A DNA stretch of 20,095 nt, taken from positions 1 to 20,095 of IMG/VR virus record IMGVR_UViG_3300006874_000199; one strand, written 5' to 3'. This DNA is from a virus. The stretch's first letter is position 1. The number at the start of each line of letters is the position of its first letter. The notes beneath the pieces are model-generated. The model was not told where the DNA came from. It made no database searches and saw nothing but the letters and a program-made list of their open reading frames with translations. Shown in pieces: positions 6,957 through 15,740 of the stretch. The position numbers and the translations under genes were made by a program.

Positions 6957-9822
6957 AGAATTAAGTAAGTTATCCGTCATATTCCTCTTAGACACTAGCC
7001 GGTTTGAGAGGTCACTGACAGACACACAAAAAAAGATGCGCCGAGTGGGCAGGGAACTGTCCGATCTAGGAAAGCGCATGACCATCGGTCTTACTGTACC
7101 GATTGCTTTAGCAGGTAAAAGGATAACTGAAACGGCCACCGCATTCGAGTATCAGATGGCTCGTGTGCAAGCCATTAGTGGCGCTACATCTAGTGCATTC
7201 AAACAACTCCAGGGCAATGCCGAGGCACTTGGTGCATCTACAATCTTTACCGCGCGTGAGGTCGGCGCACTGCAAGAAGAGTTCGCCAAGCTGGGCTTTA
7301 CGGCACAGGAGATTACTAAGGTAACTGAAAGTACACTGTCGCTCGCGCAAGTTACAGGTGCTACACTGCCTCGTGCAGCAGAGATTGCCGGATCCACGCT
7401 TCGCACATTTAACATGGATGCCTCTCGTGTTGGAGAGGTAAACGATTTGGTGGCCGTTGCCATCAGTAGGTCTGCACTTGACTTTGAGTCATTTGCAGAG
7501 ACTATGAAGTACGCCGGTAGCCAAGCCGCTGTAAGTGGTGTGACTATGTCCGAGCTGGGGGCAGCTATGGGTGTCTTAGCTAACCGAGGTGTCAAGGGAT
7601 CAATTGCAGGTACTCGCTTGCGTATGATTTTCGCTAAGTTGACTGAAGAAGGCGGAGACACACACAAAAAGTTCCTAGACTTAGTACACGGCAGTATGAG
7701 CATGGCTGAAGCAATTGACCGCTTCGGTATTCGTGCTGCAACGGCTATTCCGGTTCTACAAGAAAACGCTGCGGAGTTCGACCGTCTTGACCGTCAGATG
7801 CAACTCGCACACGGTACGCTTGAGATCATGCAAGCAGAGATGGACGACACGTCTTTTGCTGCTCAGAAAAAACTAAAGTCTGCCTTAGAAGATGTAAGCA
7901 TCCAGCTTGGTAAAGCGTTGCTGCCTATGATTAATGCGGTTGCAAATGCTTTGGTTAAAGTAGCCAATGGTTTTGCTTCGCTACCTAAGTTCTTCCAAAC
8001 GCTGATCGTTGTTATAGGAACTTTAGTTGCGGCTATTGGCCCGTTGCTTTTGGTGTTTGGGTCTTTGAATCACTCGATGGTCACCATCTCTCTGCTATCT
8101 CCAAAGTTAGCTACTGCGCTGTCTTCTATGTTTGGGCCAATCGGTATTGCAGTCACTTTGATTGGCACTTTGGCTCTGTCTTTCTTAAGCGCGGCTAGTG
8201 AAGCGGAGAAGCTAGAAGGTGTAGGTGATCGCACAAACCGCGCTATGTTGCAAGCAAAGGAGGCTACTCTTAAAGCAACGTCTAGTGTTCGCATGCTCAT
8301 TGACCAGTATCAAAATGAAAATAGAACACTTGAGGAGAAGCAGCGCATCCTCAATGAACTAAATCGTCTTCAGCCGAAATTCTTTGATAAGTTAGATGCA
8401 GAGGCTACAAAGGTTCAAGACCTTGAAGACGCATATCGTAATCTTTTCAAGGAGATGCTTCGTCAAGAACAGGCAAAAGCCTTTATGACGGAGATAAACA
8501 AGTTAGAAAGTGAACGCATTGCATTCCTAATCGAAGAGGATAAGCGATTGCAGCAACTCGAAGACACACGTCGTCGTGCAGCAGAAGGTGACCCATCTCT
8601 GCAAAAACGAACTGTAACTGTTACTACCGAAGAGGGTGACAAGATTACTACAGAACGCGATCCGGTACGGTTTGCTGAGATGGAGTTTGAGTCTTATCAG
8701 CGATACGCTGCCAAACAAATTAAAGACCTAGAATCACAAGCCAAGCGGTTTGAGGGCATGATGCAGGATCGAGGCTTGTTTGAATTGTTGTTAGGCGATC
8801 CTCAAAAGGTTACGCCTGGTAGTGCTACTGTCGCAGTGCGAGAGATGGAGGATATTATGGCCGAGTTAGCTAAGAAGCTAAAGGTCATTGAAGCGCGTAA
8901 GGATGCCTTGAATCTGTCTGACCTAGACGTAAGCAAAGAAAAACTTACAGCATATACAAAAGCCTTTGAAGACCTGATCGTAGCCGGCGTTGATGGGCAA
9001 GACGTAGGCAACAACATAAAGTTTGTTGGTGATGCTGTTACAGGCTTGAACAACGACATTGAGAAGGCGGAGCAAATTCAAGAATTAGCTGACATTCTCG
9101 AAGACCTCGATCGTAAATTGGCAAAGATCAATCGTCGCATGACCGGGGCAATTTCCGGGCCTGAAAGCAAGTTGAAAAGTCTCAAAGCCGAGCAACAAGC
9201 CATAGGTGATGCGATTGCTAAACTGCAAAAAGACACTCCAGGCGCTACTGAGGAGATTGCTAATCTGCAAAAGCAATACGATGAGTTGACACCTGCAATT
9301 GCTAAGGCAAATGAAGAACTCTTAAAGTACCAACAAAGACAGCAAATGATTGAGACCATTACTAATGGCTCTGTTGATGCTTTCTTCTCTTTGGGTTCAG
9401 CAATGGGTGACTTGACTGATTCGACAGTATCGTTAGGACGAAGGATGGTCAACTCAATTGCCAAGTCTGTTGCCGCAATGCTTAAGCAAGTGTATGTGCA
9501 GTTTGCCTTGAATGCAATCCAAAACTCTACACACCCACTCCACGCAATTGCACTTATGGGTATTGGAGCTGGGGCAATTAGCGGCTTCTTAAACAGCATT
9601 CCGGCACTCGCCCAAGGGGGCATCGCCGTCGGGCCACAACTCGCCGTCGTCGGCGACAACCGATCCGGACGTGAGGCTATTATCCCATTAGAAAAGCTAC
9701 CTGGTTTAATGCAGAAGATGGGCGGCGGTATGGGCGGTCGCTTGTACGGAAGCCTTGATGGTTACGATATTGTATTGTCGAACGAGCGCAACAACCGCTT
9801 GATGCAACGATCCTCACGATAA
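6949..9822 (+). CDS. Tail tape measure protein, TP901 family
   Basis: A 957-residue protein that fixes tail length and is ejected with DNA. The N-terminus has VIFLLDTSRFERSLTDTQKK and RELSDLGKRMTIGLTVPIAL. The conserved PhageMin_Tail part spans about residues 60-270, with FTAREVGALQEEFAKLGF and GVTMSELGAAMGVLANRGV. Two hydrophobic segments (about 351-370 and 394-414) are candidates for membrane insertion. Coiled-coil stretches follow (about 415-530 and 590-805). Near the C-terminus LAQGGIAVGPQLAVVGDN and REAIIPLEKL form the usual GG-GP-VG-EAIIPL motif. At about 0.15 nm per residue, the rule used for lambda-type tails, the tail would be near 140 nm; this is an estimate. A short GC-rich hairpin lies in the C-terminal motif region. 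Confidence 0.95.
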   Translation: MAEELSKLSVIFLLDTSRFERSLTDTQKKMRRVGRELSDLGKRMTIGLTVPIALAGKRITETATAFEYQMARVQAISGATSSAFKQLQGNAEALGASTIFTAREVGALQEEFAKLGFTAQEITKVTESTLSLAQVTGATLPRAAEIAGSTLRTFNMDASRVGEVNDLVAVAISRSALDFESFAETMKYAGSQAAVSGVTMSELGAAMGVLANRGVKGSIAGTRLRMIFAKLTEEGGDTHKKFLDLVHGSMSMAEAIDRFGIRAATAIPVLQENAAEFDRLDRQMQLAHGTLEIMQAEMDDTSFAAQKKLKSALEDVSIQLGKALLPMINAVANALVKVANGFASLPKFFQTLIVVIGTLVAAIGPLLLVFGSLNHSMVTISLLSPKLATALSSMFGPIGIAVTLIGTLALSFLSAASEAEKLEGVGDRTNRAMLQAKEATLKATSSVRMLIDQYQNENRTLEEKQRILNELNRLQPKFFDKLDAEATKVQDLEDAYRNLFKEMLRQEQAKAFMTEINKLESERIAFLIEEDKRLQQLEDTRRRAAEGDPSLQKRTVTVTTEEGDKITTERDPVRFAEMEFESYQRYAAKQIKDLESQAKRFEGMMQDRGLFELLLGDPQKVTPGSATVAVREMEDIMAELAKKLKVIEARKDALNLSDLDVSKEKLTAYTKAFEDLIVAGVDGQDVGNNIKFVGDAVTGLNNDIEKAEQIQELADILEDLDRKLAKINRRMTGAISGPESKLKSLKAEQQAIGDAIAKLQKDTPGATEEIANLQKQYDELTPAIAKANEELLKYQQRQQMIETITNGSVDAFFSLGSAMGDLTDSTVSLGRRMVNSIAKSVAAMLKQVYVQFALNAIQNSTHPLHAIALMGIGAGAISGFLNSIPALAQGGIAVGPQLAVVGDNRSGREAIIPLEKLPGLMQKMGGGMGGRLYGSLDGYDIVLSNERNNRLMQRSSR
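9601..9660 (+). other. GC-rich patch with hairpin and direct repeat inside the tape-measure gene
   Basis: By hand count 44 of these 60 bases are G or C, against a visibly lower share on both sides. Within it tcgccg-tcgt-cggcga (9641-9656) is a perfect 6-bp hairpin with a 4-nt loop, and tcgccgtcg occurs twice, at 9623-9631 and 9641-9649. The patch encodes the conserved C-terminal tape-measure motif. Confidence 0.6.
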
Positions 9823-12416
9823 TGGCAATTCAGCAACGATTCCAAAGCATAATCCAAAGTGGTAGCGGTGACGTGTACCGCCTGAAGTTGTACGACCTTG
9901 ACCACAGTACGAATGCCGGAGTGCAGAACGCTACGTGGGGTTGGAACATCTCAGACGGTGTGCAGACGATCGAGACACTTTACGACAGTGCGGAGATCAG
10001 GTGGGACGGTCAAACCGACAAAGTGCATCAGGGCATCATCGGTAGCACGTTCAGCGTTGCTTTCTTGTCGCAAGACAGCAAGGGCTACGGCATCTTGACT
10101 GCCATGAAGTACAGCACCGAGTTCAAGCTGGCAATCGAGGTAGAACGGTGGGACTACACTGCTGAGGCATACGAGGTGTACTGGCGTGGTGTTGCGTTAC
10201 CGGAAGCGATTCGTGTAGACTACAGCGACAACCCAATGGTCATCCGCATGCAGTTCACTGATGGACTGAGCCTGTTGCGAGATGTGACCTATGTAGATAC
10301 CGACTACACCATTTACGAAGGATACGAGACTGCTAGATCACAAATCGGCAAGTGCATGCGCCACCTGCCGCACTTGGACTTGTGGGGCGCGACTGACGAC
10401 TTCTTCTTTGAGGCGTGTGATTTGTTCCATGACAACCACGCTACATACAACGCAAGCAACGAGATTACAGCCATTAGCAGCATACTAAACGAAGTAGGCT
10501 GCCGTCAGGAACTGTGGTACGAAGAGCGCAGTTACGACCCACCATTCTTCCGTGAGCAGCGGATCAGGCAGAACGGTATGACGTGCTACGAGGTCATTGA
10601 GCATTGGATGATTAGTATGGGTTTGCGACTGTGCCATACCGGTGGTGCATTTGTTGCAGTCAGCCCGTTCCTAAAGATAAGTGGCCGTGCTGATCGACTC
10701 TACAAAAACACCAAGCAGTCCTTAGTAGACACTGCATATGACGACAGCGCAGCTACAGCGGATAGCAGCAATACCCAGCTCCTGCCCGACAGTGTAGACA
10801 TGACTGCCGACTCTGTGCTGCAAGGCAGTTCTATGTCGTTTATGCATCCCGTTCGCGGCATCTACTACACGCATTTGCAGGGTGGTAGCGCACGACTATT
10901 CCCACAGGTGAATTGGGTTGCAGTCGAGGGCGACTTCCCACAGACTGATCTTTCTGTAAACCTCATCGGTCAGATTTACGACATCAGCGAAAACTACAAT
11001 GTACAATTCCCGTTGAGCAATACGACGGCTGTCGTGCCTACTGACCGTCCGGTACGTATAGTCGGCAGATTTCAGCATTGGTTCAGAATTGATGACACAC
11101 CTGCCGCTTATCAAGACAAAGCGATTGGCGCACAGTTTGAGGTTCGTATGAAGGTAAAAGTGGGTCAGTACTACTTGAAACAAGACGTATCGTTGTTGCC
11201 TCTTAGCGATTTTACTAACGACACTAGCTTCGGGGACATCGTCAAGACCGGATCGGATATTACTACGTGGCGGCCATTGGTTATTAGCAGCGACGTTGAA
11301 TGGACAACCGACAGCAGTGACCGTTTCAGTTTCCCTTCTTTTCTAGTGCCAAATGACGTAAACGTACCGTCTGTAGACCTGCTGCAATACGACACAGGTA
11401 ACGGTGACATCATTGAGTACGCATGTGGATTTGGTTGTCGTCGTCATCCAGATAACCCAAACAAGATGAAGTATGACAGCACCTCGCGACAGCTATGGGG
11501 TCAGGCATACGAGATTATCTTGGACAGCAACTTTCCACAACTGCCAACTACGACAATTGAGGAGACAGGTGTAGAGATTACGGTAGAAGTAATTGGCTAC
11601 ATGAATGACGGTACTGTAGTAAATACAACCAACAACCCGTCAAACTATACCGATATCATCTACCCCACAAACCCAATCCGCCCTGACGGTGCGCGAATTA
11701 TCGGCTTTAACATGTATGTGGGTGATGGAACGGATGAGGACGATGCGTTCTACTACGCAGAGGGAAGCACAGTAAACGGGACGGAAATGGTAGAGGGTGG
11801 TGCTACTATGGTCGGCAGCCGAGTAGTAGAAGACTACGGTACGATTGGCGTACTCGTTGCCACCGGATCAGACGGCTTCAGCCACGAGTGGTACAGCGAA
11901 AACGGCTTTGTGTATGGCGAGAACAAGCGCAACCTTGAAGTACTTGCCGACGAGCATATCCGTCAGCGTGTAAAGACTCGTGACACGTTTAACTTGCAGT
12001 TCCTTGCTCGCACAGCGGAGCAACCCTGGTTTGGCCCGCACCAACGCTACAAGTGGACACACGAAGGCACAGACCACTTCCTTGTGCCATTTGCGTGTAC
12101 TCACCAGCTCACAGAGAACATACTCACCATTGAGGGCTACGAGGGTCAGCGAGATACTGGCACGATTACAGAACATAATGACTCCAATAAGAAGTTAGTT
12201 GGCACACAAATCGTAGGCGGTGGTGGCGGTGTCGTTGGCACGTCGCCCATCTTTACGCCGCGCAGCACCTTTGGATCTAGCAACCCTGGTATTAGTGCTG
12301 CAGATCAAACCAAGCTAAACCTGATCGATGTCACCACTAGCGTTGACTTAGACAACATCTCATCGGGTGGCGATACCGATGCATCAGACTTATTCCAAAT
12401 ATTCCTTGAGAAGTAA
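9822..12416 (+). CDS. Large tail-tip / baseplate protein
   Basis: An 864-residue protein directly after the tape measure, where distal-tail and tail-hub genes sit in siphoviruses. There is no separate small distal-tail gene, so this protein may combine these roles; that is inference. The N-terminus (FQSIIQSGSGDVYRLKLYD, about residues 7-25) is beta-rich. Around residue 250 is GMTCYEVIEHWMISMGLRLC followed by GGAFVAVSPFL. I know this Cys-helix-GxRL-GGxFxxV pattern from tail-tip proteins of Bacteroidota phages. Many aromatic and Asp residues follow, with no transmembrane segment or signal peptide. The last 50 residues change character: Gly-rich linker, then ISAADQTKLNLIDVTTSVDL, which resembles the fibre repeats in the next gene. 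TAATG overlaps couple it to both neighbours. Confidence 0.75.
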   Translation: MAIQQRFQSIIQSGSGDVYRLKLYDLDHSTNAGVQNATWGWNISDGVQTIETLYDSAEIRWDGQTDKVHQGIIGSTFSVAFLSQDSKGYGILTAMKYSTEFKLAIEVERWDYTAEAYEVYWRGVALPEAIRVDYSDNPMVIRMQFTDGLSLLRDVTYVDTDYTIYEGYETARSQIGKCMRHLPHLDLWGATDDFFFEACDLFHDNHATYNASNEITAISSILNEVGCRQELWYEERSYDPPFFREQRIRQNGMTCYEVIEHWMISMGLRLCHTGGAFVAVSPFLKISGRADRLYKNTKQSLVDTAYDDSAATADSSNTQLLPDSVDMTADSVLQGSSMSFMHPVRGIYYTHLQGGSARLFPQVNWVAVEGDFPQTDLSVNLIGQIYDISENYNVQFPLSNTTAVVPTDRPVRIVGRFQHWFRIDDTPAAYQDKAIGAQFEVRMKVKVGQYYLKQDVSLLPLSDFTNDTSFGDIVKTGSDITTWRPLVISSDVEWTTDSSDRFSFPSFLVPNDVNVPSVDLLQYDTGNGDIIEYACGFGCRRHPDNPNKMKYDSTSRQLWGQAYEIILDSNFPQLPTTTIEETGVEITVEVIGYMNDGTVVNTTNNPSNYTDIIYPTNPIRPDGARIIGFNMYVGDGTDEDDAFYYAEGSTVNGTEMVEGGATMVGSRVVEDYGTIGVLVATGSDGFSHEWYSENGFVYGENKRNLEVLADEHIRQRVKTRDTFNLQFLARTAEQPWFGPHQRYKWTHEGTDHFLVPFACTHQLTENILTIEGYEGQRDTGTITEHNDSNKKLVGTQIVGGGGGVVGTSPIFTPRSTFGSSNPGISAADQTKLNLIDVTTSVDLDNISSGGDTDASDLFQIFLEK

Positions 12417-14275
12417 TGGCGAACGCTTACAAAGTAAAACACGTTGAGATGAACGGCAGTGGTTATTTCACTGCCTTACGCGGTACTGCAAGCACTACGC
12501 TTGTAAAAGGCATCTATTTTTCTCATGACGACCATAATACGATCGTCACTCTCGCGCTTACAAAGTCCGGAACATCGACACCAATCCCCTTGTGTGAGGT
12601 AAGTCACACAGCGGATAATATGACACAACTCTTGCCGGACACCATCGCCCTTGAAAGCGGTGACCAGCTTGAGGTAAAAAGCACACACATTACGTCTAGT
12701 GATGTAGGTCACTTGACTGTAAACTACGTAGAGAACACTACTTCTCTTTCCGGTCAATCCATTGGAGTATTAACGGATGTCAACATTGCCACTGCTCCTA
12801 CTAACGGACAGGTGTTGGTTTGGAATAACACTGCGGGCGAGTTTCAACCAGGCGATCAATCTTCAGGATCAGGTACAGTAACCTCAGTAGGTATTACTGC
12901 CGGTACGGGAATCTCATCGTCGGGCGGGCCAATAACCACTTCAGGTAACATAAGTGTTGCCTTAGATGCAAGTATTGATGACTTAACCGATGTAGCCACC
13001 ACGGGCAAGATTCCTAATGACGTATTGGCGTGGGATGGCTCTAATTGGGTGTACTCTAGACGGGTCTCCTTGCTTTATGAGTTGCTCAAAGAGGGAAGCA
13101 GCAAAACAATTACGGCAGAATCTACTAATGCGGACGAAACAGAAGGCTTTGTAAAACTAGAAGCTACCACTGCAAAGCTAAAGGTCAACAACACGGGGGT
13201 AGAGATTAGTGAAACTTCGCCCGGTGACATTGAGTTCGTAGTGGCTACTGACAGCAGTGGCACAACCGCTTTTACTGCATTGCATATTGATGGCACTACA
13301 ACTGCAAACGTATCTGACATCATAGTTAAGGCGGGCGCGTACTTTAAGTTTGATGACGGACTTTATACGCAGTGGATTAAGCCGACTTCAGGCAACACAG
13401 GTAACACCGCAATAGTTTTACCGAGCAGTTCAGGTCAATTGGCTTTGACGACTGATTTGTACACAGACAGCGATGCGGATGCTAGGATAGCAGCAGCAAG
13501 TGTGACTGACCTCACAGATGTGTCCAGCGCAGGTAGTGGTGCGATTATTACATCGGCTGAACGTACCAAGTTGAGTGGTATTGCTACAAGTGCTACAGCA
13601 AATCAAACTGATGCGCACTTGCTTAGTCGTGCAAATCACACAGGCACTCAAACAGCTAGTACGATAAGTGATTTTGACACTGAGGTATCCAACAACTCAG
13701 ATGTGGTTGCTAACTCTACAAAGCTTGCAGGTATAGAGACAGGTGCTGACGTTACTGATGAAACGAACGTCAAAGCTGCACTCGATGGCATGACATTGAG
13801 TTCTGCTACTATTGCTACAGGTGATCGGTTATTGATTCAGGATGCTAATGCTAGCTATGAGCAGAAGTATGTATTGTATGACAATTTAGCTCTGAAGTCA
13901 TATGAAGAAGATGAGCTTGTTTCAGGTCAGAATGTCACTATGAATACTGGTGTGTCTGTAGCAAGTAACAGGATTGTTGACATCATGGGAGATGCTCTTG
14001 CTGACACGTCAAATGCAAACACAAAGAAGTTCTTAGGATTTCATACAGGCAGCGGTGTATGTGTATTAAAAGGAATGGTAGATGCAAACAACAGCATATC
14101 AGGTGCTACCGCCGGATCGCCTTTGTGGTTAGGCGCAAGTGGTTCTTTTAGTGCTACAGCACCAACTACAGCAACCTATTATTCACGTGTCGTTGGTTAC
14201 TACATTGGCACGTTAGTAGGCGGTGAAGTCATGTGTTATTTCGACCCGTCTAGGGATTGGGTTCAAATTGATTAA
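12416..14275 (+). CDS. Tail fibre protein
   Basis: A 619-residue, Ser/Thr/Gly-rich protein with fibre-type repeats. LTDV occurs three times (about residues 119, 190 and 366), first in LTDVNIATAPTNGQVLVWNN, a motif common in marine phage fibres. A second known element is SGTVTSVGITAGTGISSSGG. The central shaft has ITSAERTKLSGIATSA and NHTGTQTASTISDF, both frequent in trimeric tail fibres. The C-terminal region (about 510-619) is a more compact, beta-rich domain with KKFLGFHTGSGVCVLKG and PLWLGASGSFSATAP. The role should be host recognition or attachment of the adhesin encoded next. The start shares TAATG with the tail-tip gene. No catalytic motif such as a depolymerase signature is apparent. 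Confidence 0.82.
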   Translation: MANAYKVKHVEMNGSGYFTALRGTASTTLVKGIYFSHDDHNTIVTLALTKSGTSTPIPLCEVSHTADNMTQLLPDTIALESGDQLEVKSTHITSSDVGHLTVNYVENTTSLSGQSIGVLTDVNIATAPTNGQVLVWNNTAGEFQPGDQSSGSGTVTSVGITAGTGISSSGGPITTSGNISVALDASIDDLTDVATTGKIPNDVLAWDGSNWVYSRRVSLLYELLKEGSSKTITAESTNADETEGFVKLEATTAKLKVNNTGVEISETSPGDIEFVVATDSSGTTAFTALHIDGTTTANVSDIIVKAGAYFKFDDGLYTQWIKPTSGNTGNTAIVLPSSSGQLALTTDLYTDSDADARIAAASVTDLTDVSSAGSGAIITSAERTKLSGIATSATANQTDAHLLSRANHTGTQTASTISDFDTEVSNNSDVVANSTKLAGIETGADVTDETNVKAALDGMTLSSATIATGDRLLIQDANASYEQKYVLYDNLALKSYEEDELVSGQNVTMNTGVSVASNRIVDIMGDALADTSNANTKKFLGFHTGSGVCVLKGMVDANNSISGATAGSPLWLGASGSFSATAPTTATYYSRVVGYYIGTLVGGEVMCYFDPSRDWVQID

Positions 14276-14277
14276 TT

Positions 14278-15132
14278 ATGGGAGAAATTTCAGGAGTACC
14301 AGCAGCAGACATCAACAACGTAGATGGTTTCTACACTACGCAAGGAGGTAGTAGCACAGCATCAACTACGCCTACAATCAGCTTGAGCGGTGGTACGTTT
14401 GGCGCAGTTAACGTAACAGTTACAAACCACAGTTCGTACACAAACCCAAATTACGAGTGCGTTGTAACCGCAGGAGCAACTACTACAGTCACGGATGCAA
14501 ATGTAGATCACACGATTGACACAGGTTCGGACAGCGTTGGTGATACCATGTCGTTTAACGATCTGGATACCGCAACTGGCACAAGAACAGTAACGGTCAA
14601 GGCACAAGAGTTTGGCGATTTTGTGCAAAGCGCAGCAGTAACAGCAACTTTTGATAAAGTGTTCTTGCAAAATCACTACATCCGCATACGCGGTGTAACT
14701 AGCACAGGAGCAGATACAAATTTGCGTTTGGCTATTGAGGACGTAGGTTTTTTCACTGGGGCAACGCAAACAGGCACAGAATACCCAACTACTGCACTGA
14801 CTAGCGAAACTTCAGAAACAGGTATCGTCATTAGCGCAGGTCACACATACAGTGCAAGCTATGCGGCGTTTAAAGCAGCAGATAGTAGCCTTCTTACTAT
14901 GTGGTGGGCGTTAGGTACAAGTGCAGCAAACAACTGGTGGCAAATTCACTTTGAAAGCGCTACATACTCAACCGCGCCTATAATTAAAAGTATGATGCTA
15001 CGATTTGACGGTCAAACCAGTGCTAGTTACTTCAGCCTTGCAGGTAGCGACACTGGCGCATTTAGTGGTGAAGAAACAGATTATGGAGTGTTTAGAATTA
15101 CCGCCAAAGGGGCAAATTTAAATTTCGGATAA
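14278..15132 (+). CDS. Putative receptor-binding adhesin with a discoidin-like C-terminal domain
   Basis: A 284-residue protein at the end of the fibre cluster. The N-terminus ISGVPAADINNVDGFYTTQ is of the type that starts small fibre or tip proteins. Residues of about 30-125 are beta-rich and Thr-rich, with an immunoglobulin-like look (PTISLSGGTFGAVNVTVTNH). Residues of about 130-284 resemble F5/8 type C (discoidin) modules: NHYIRIRGVTSTGADTNLRL, AFKAADSSLLTMWWALG, NNWWQIHFESA, IKSMMLRFDG and FSLAGSDTGAFSGEE in that order, corresponding to the opening strand, the ligand-side Trp region, the hydrophobic strand and the SxDGxxF region. Such modules bind glycans, so surface-polysaccharide recognition is plausible. 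The domain call is by eye. It overlaps the next gene as TAATG. Confidence 0.68.
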   Translation: MGEISGVPAADINNVDGFYTTQGGSSTASTTPTISLSGGTFGAVNVTVTNHSSYTNPNYECVVTAGATTTVTDANVDHTIDTGSDSVGDTMSFNDLDTATGTRTVTVKAQEFGDFVQSAAVTATFDKVFLQNHYIRIRGVTSTGADTNLRLAIEDVGFFTGATQTGTEYPTTALTSETSETGIVISAGHTYSASYAAFKAADSSLLTMWWALGTSAANNWWQIHFESATYSTAPIIKSMMLRFDGQTSASYFSLAGSDTGAFSGEETDYGVFRITAKGANLNFG

Positions 15133-15335
15133 TGACAGTTACTCAACCACTGATTGATGAGTTTATGCGCGTTATAGGTGAGCAAACGCTATTAACACAC
15201 TTAAGCGGGCAAAGCACTCCAGAAATGATTGACAAAGTCGCTGTATGTACTCGCGTTCTGCTTGACGAATGGACAGTAAGCCCTTGGGTTGAGAAAAGCA
15301 CAGAGGGTGACAGGTTAATAGAAATATATGGCTGA
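15132..15335 (+). CDS. Small protein of unknown function
   Basis: A 67-residue mainly helical protein (TQPLIDEFMRVIGEQTLLTH, DKVAVCTRVLLDEW). I do not recognise it. It is linked to the adhesin gene by TAATG and to the following membrane-protein gene by TGATG, so it is very likely translated. It may be a virion or lysis accessory protein; nothing in the sequence decides this. Confidence 0.65.
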   Translation: MTVTQPLIDEFMRVIGEQTLLTHLSGQSTPEMIDKVAVCTRVLLDEWTVSPWVEKSTEGDRLIEIYG

Positions 15336-15547
15336 TGGAACACTTGACGATAGGGATGATACTAGAGTTCGTCCTGCTGCTTGGCGGTGGTATAGGCGCG
15401 TGGACTAAACTAAATCAAGACGTGACTGTGCTAAAATCACGGATCATTAACCTTGAGAAGAAGGAGCAATCGACTGATAAGAAGTTAGATGCGCTTATGG
15501 AAGCCATTCAGGAAATAAAGATTATATTGGCTAAGAAAGGTTTATAA
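15335..15547 (+). CDS. Small membrane-anchored coiled-coil protein, holin-like
   Basis: A 70-residue protein with one hydrophobic segment (about residues 5-23, TIGMILEFVLLLGGGIGAW) followed by a charged coiled coil (DVTVLKSRIINLEKKEQ to KKLDALMEAIQEIKIILAKK). Proteins of this shape are common just before endolysin genes in Bacteroidota phages, and the arrangement is like XhlA-type accessory lysis proteins. It lacks a lipobox, so it is not an obvious u-spanin. A role as holin component or lysis regulator is inferred from architecture and position, immediately upstream of another small membrane protein and the amidase. Confidence 0.65.
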   Translation: MEHLTIGMILEFVLLLGGGIGAWTKLNQDVTVLKSRIINLEKKEQSTDKKLDALMEAIQEIKIILAKKGL

Positions 15548-15548
15548 C

Positions 15549-15740
15549 ATGGACTTCATTATTGACAACTGGAGTGAGCTGGCACTTGCCACCTTGTTGC
15601 TCCTAGACACAATCGTTTCGTTAACCCCAAGCAAAAAAGATGATCAAATCCTCGGATACATCAAAGCGGTCTTCACGGCGCTCACAAAAAAAAGCGACAA
15701 CACAAACGAAGAAGCCGATACCGGCGAATCCGATTCCTGA
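15549..15740 (+). CDS. Putative holin (single transmembrane segment)
   Basis: A 63-residue protein with one hydrophobic helix (about residues 8-25, SELALATLLLLDTIVSL), a Pro/Lys turn (TPSKKDDQILGY), a second weaker amphipathic stretch (IKAVFTALTKK), and a very polar C-terminus. Small size, membrane helix, charged tail and location directly before an endolysin without a signal peptide fit a holin. The last 101 bases of this gene also encode the N-terminus of the amidase in another frame. Start ATG is one base after the preceding stop and is preceded by an AAAGG stretch, one of the few Shine-Dalgarno-like sequences in the window. Confidence 0.65.
   Translation: MDFIIDNWSELALATLLLLDTIVSLTPSKKDDQILGYIKAVFTALTKKSDNTNEEADTGESDS

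Noticed and set aside
9078-9659. Long minus-strand frame in the tape-measure gene
   Set aside because: No recognisable motif; antisense to a long continuous gene with conserved domains.
14362-14769. Cys-rich minus-strand frame of 135 codons
   Set aside because: It is an antisense shadow of the Thr-rich adhesin gene (ACA/ACT/GCA codons read as TGT/AGT/TGC) and interrupts the plus-strand operon.
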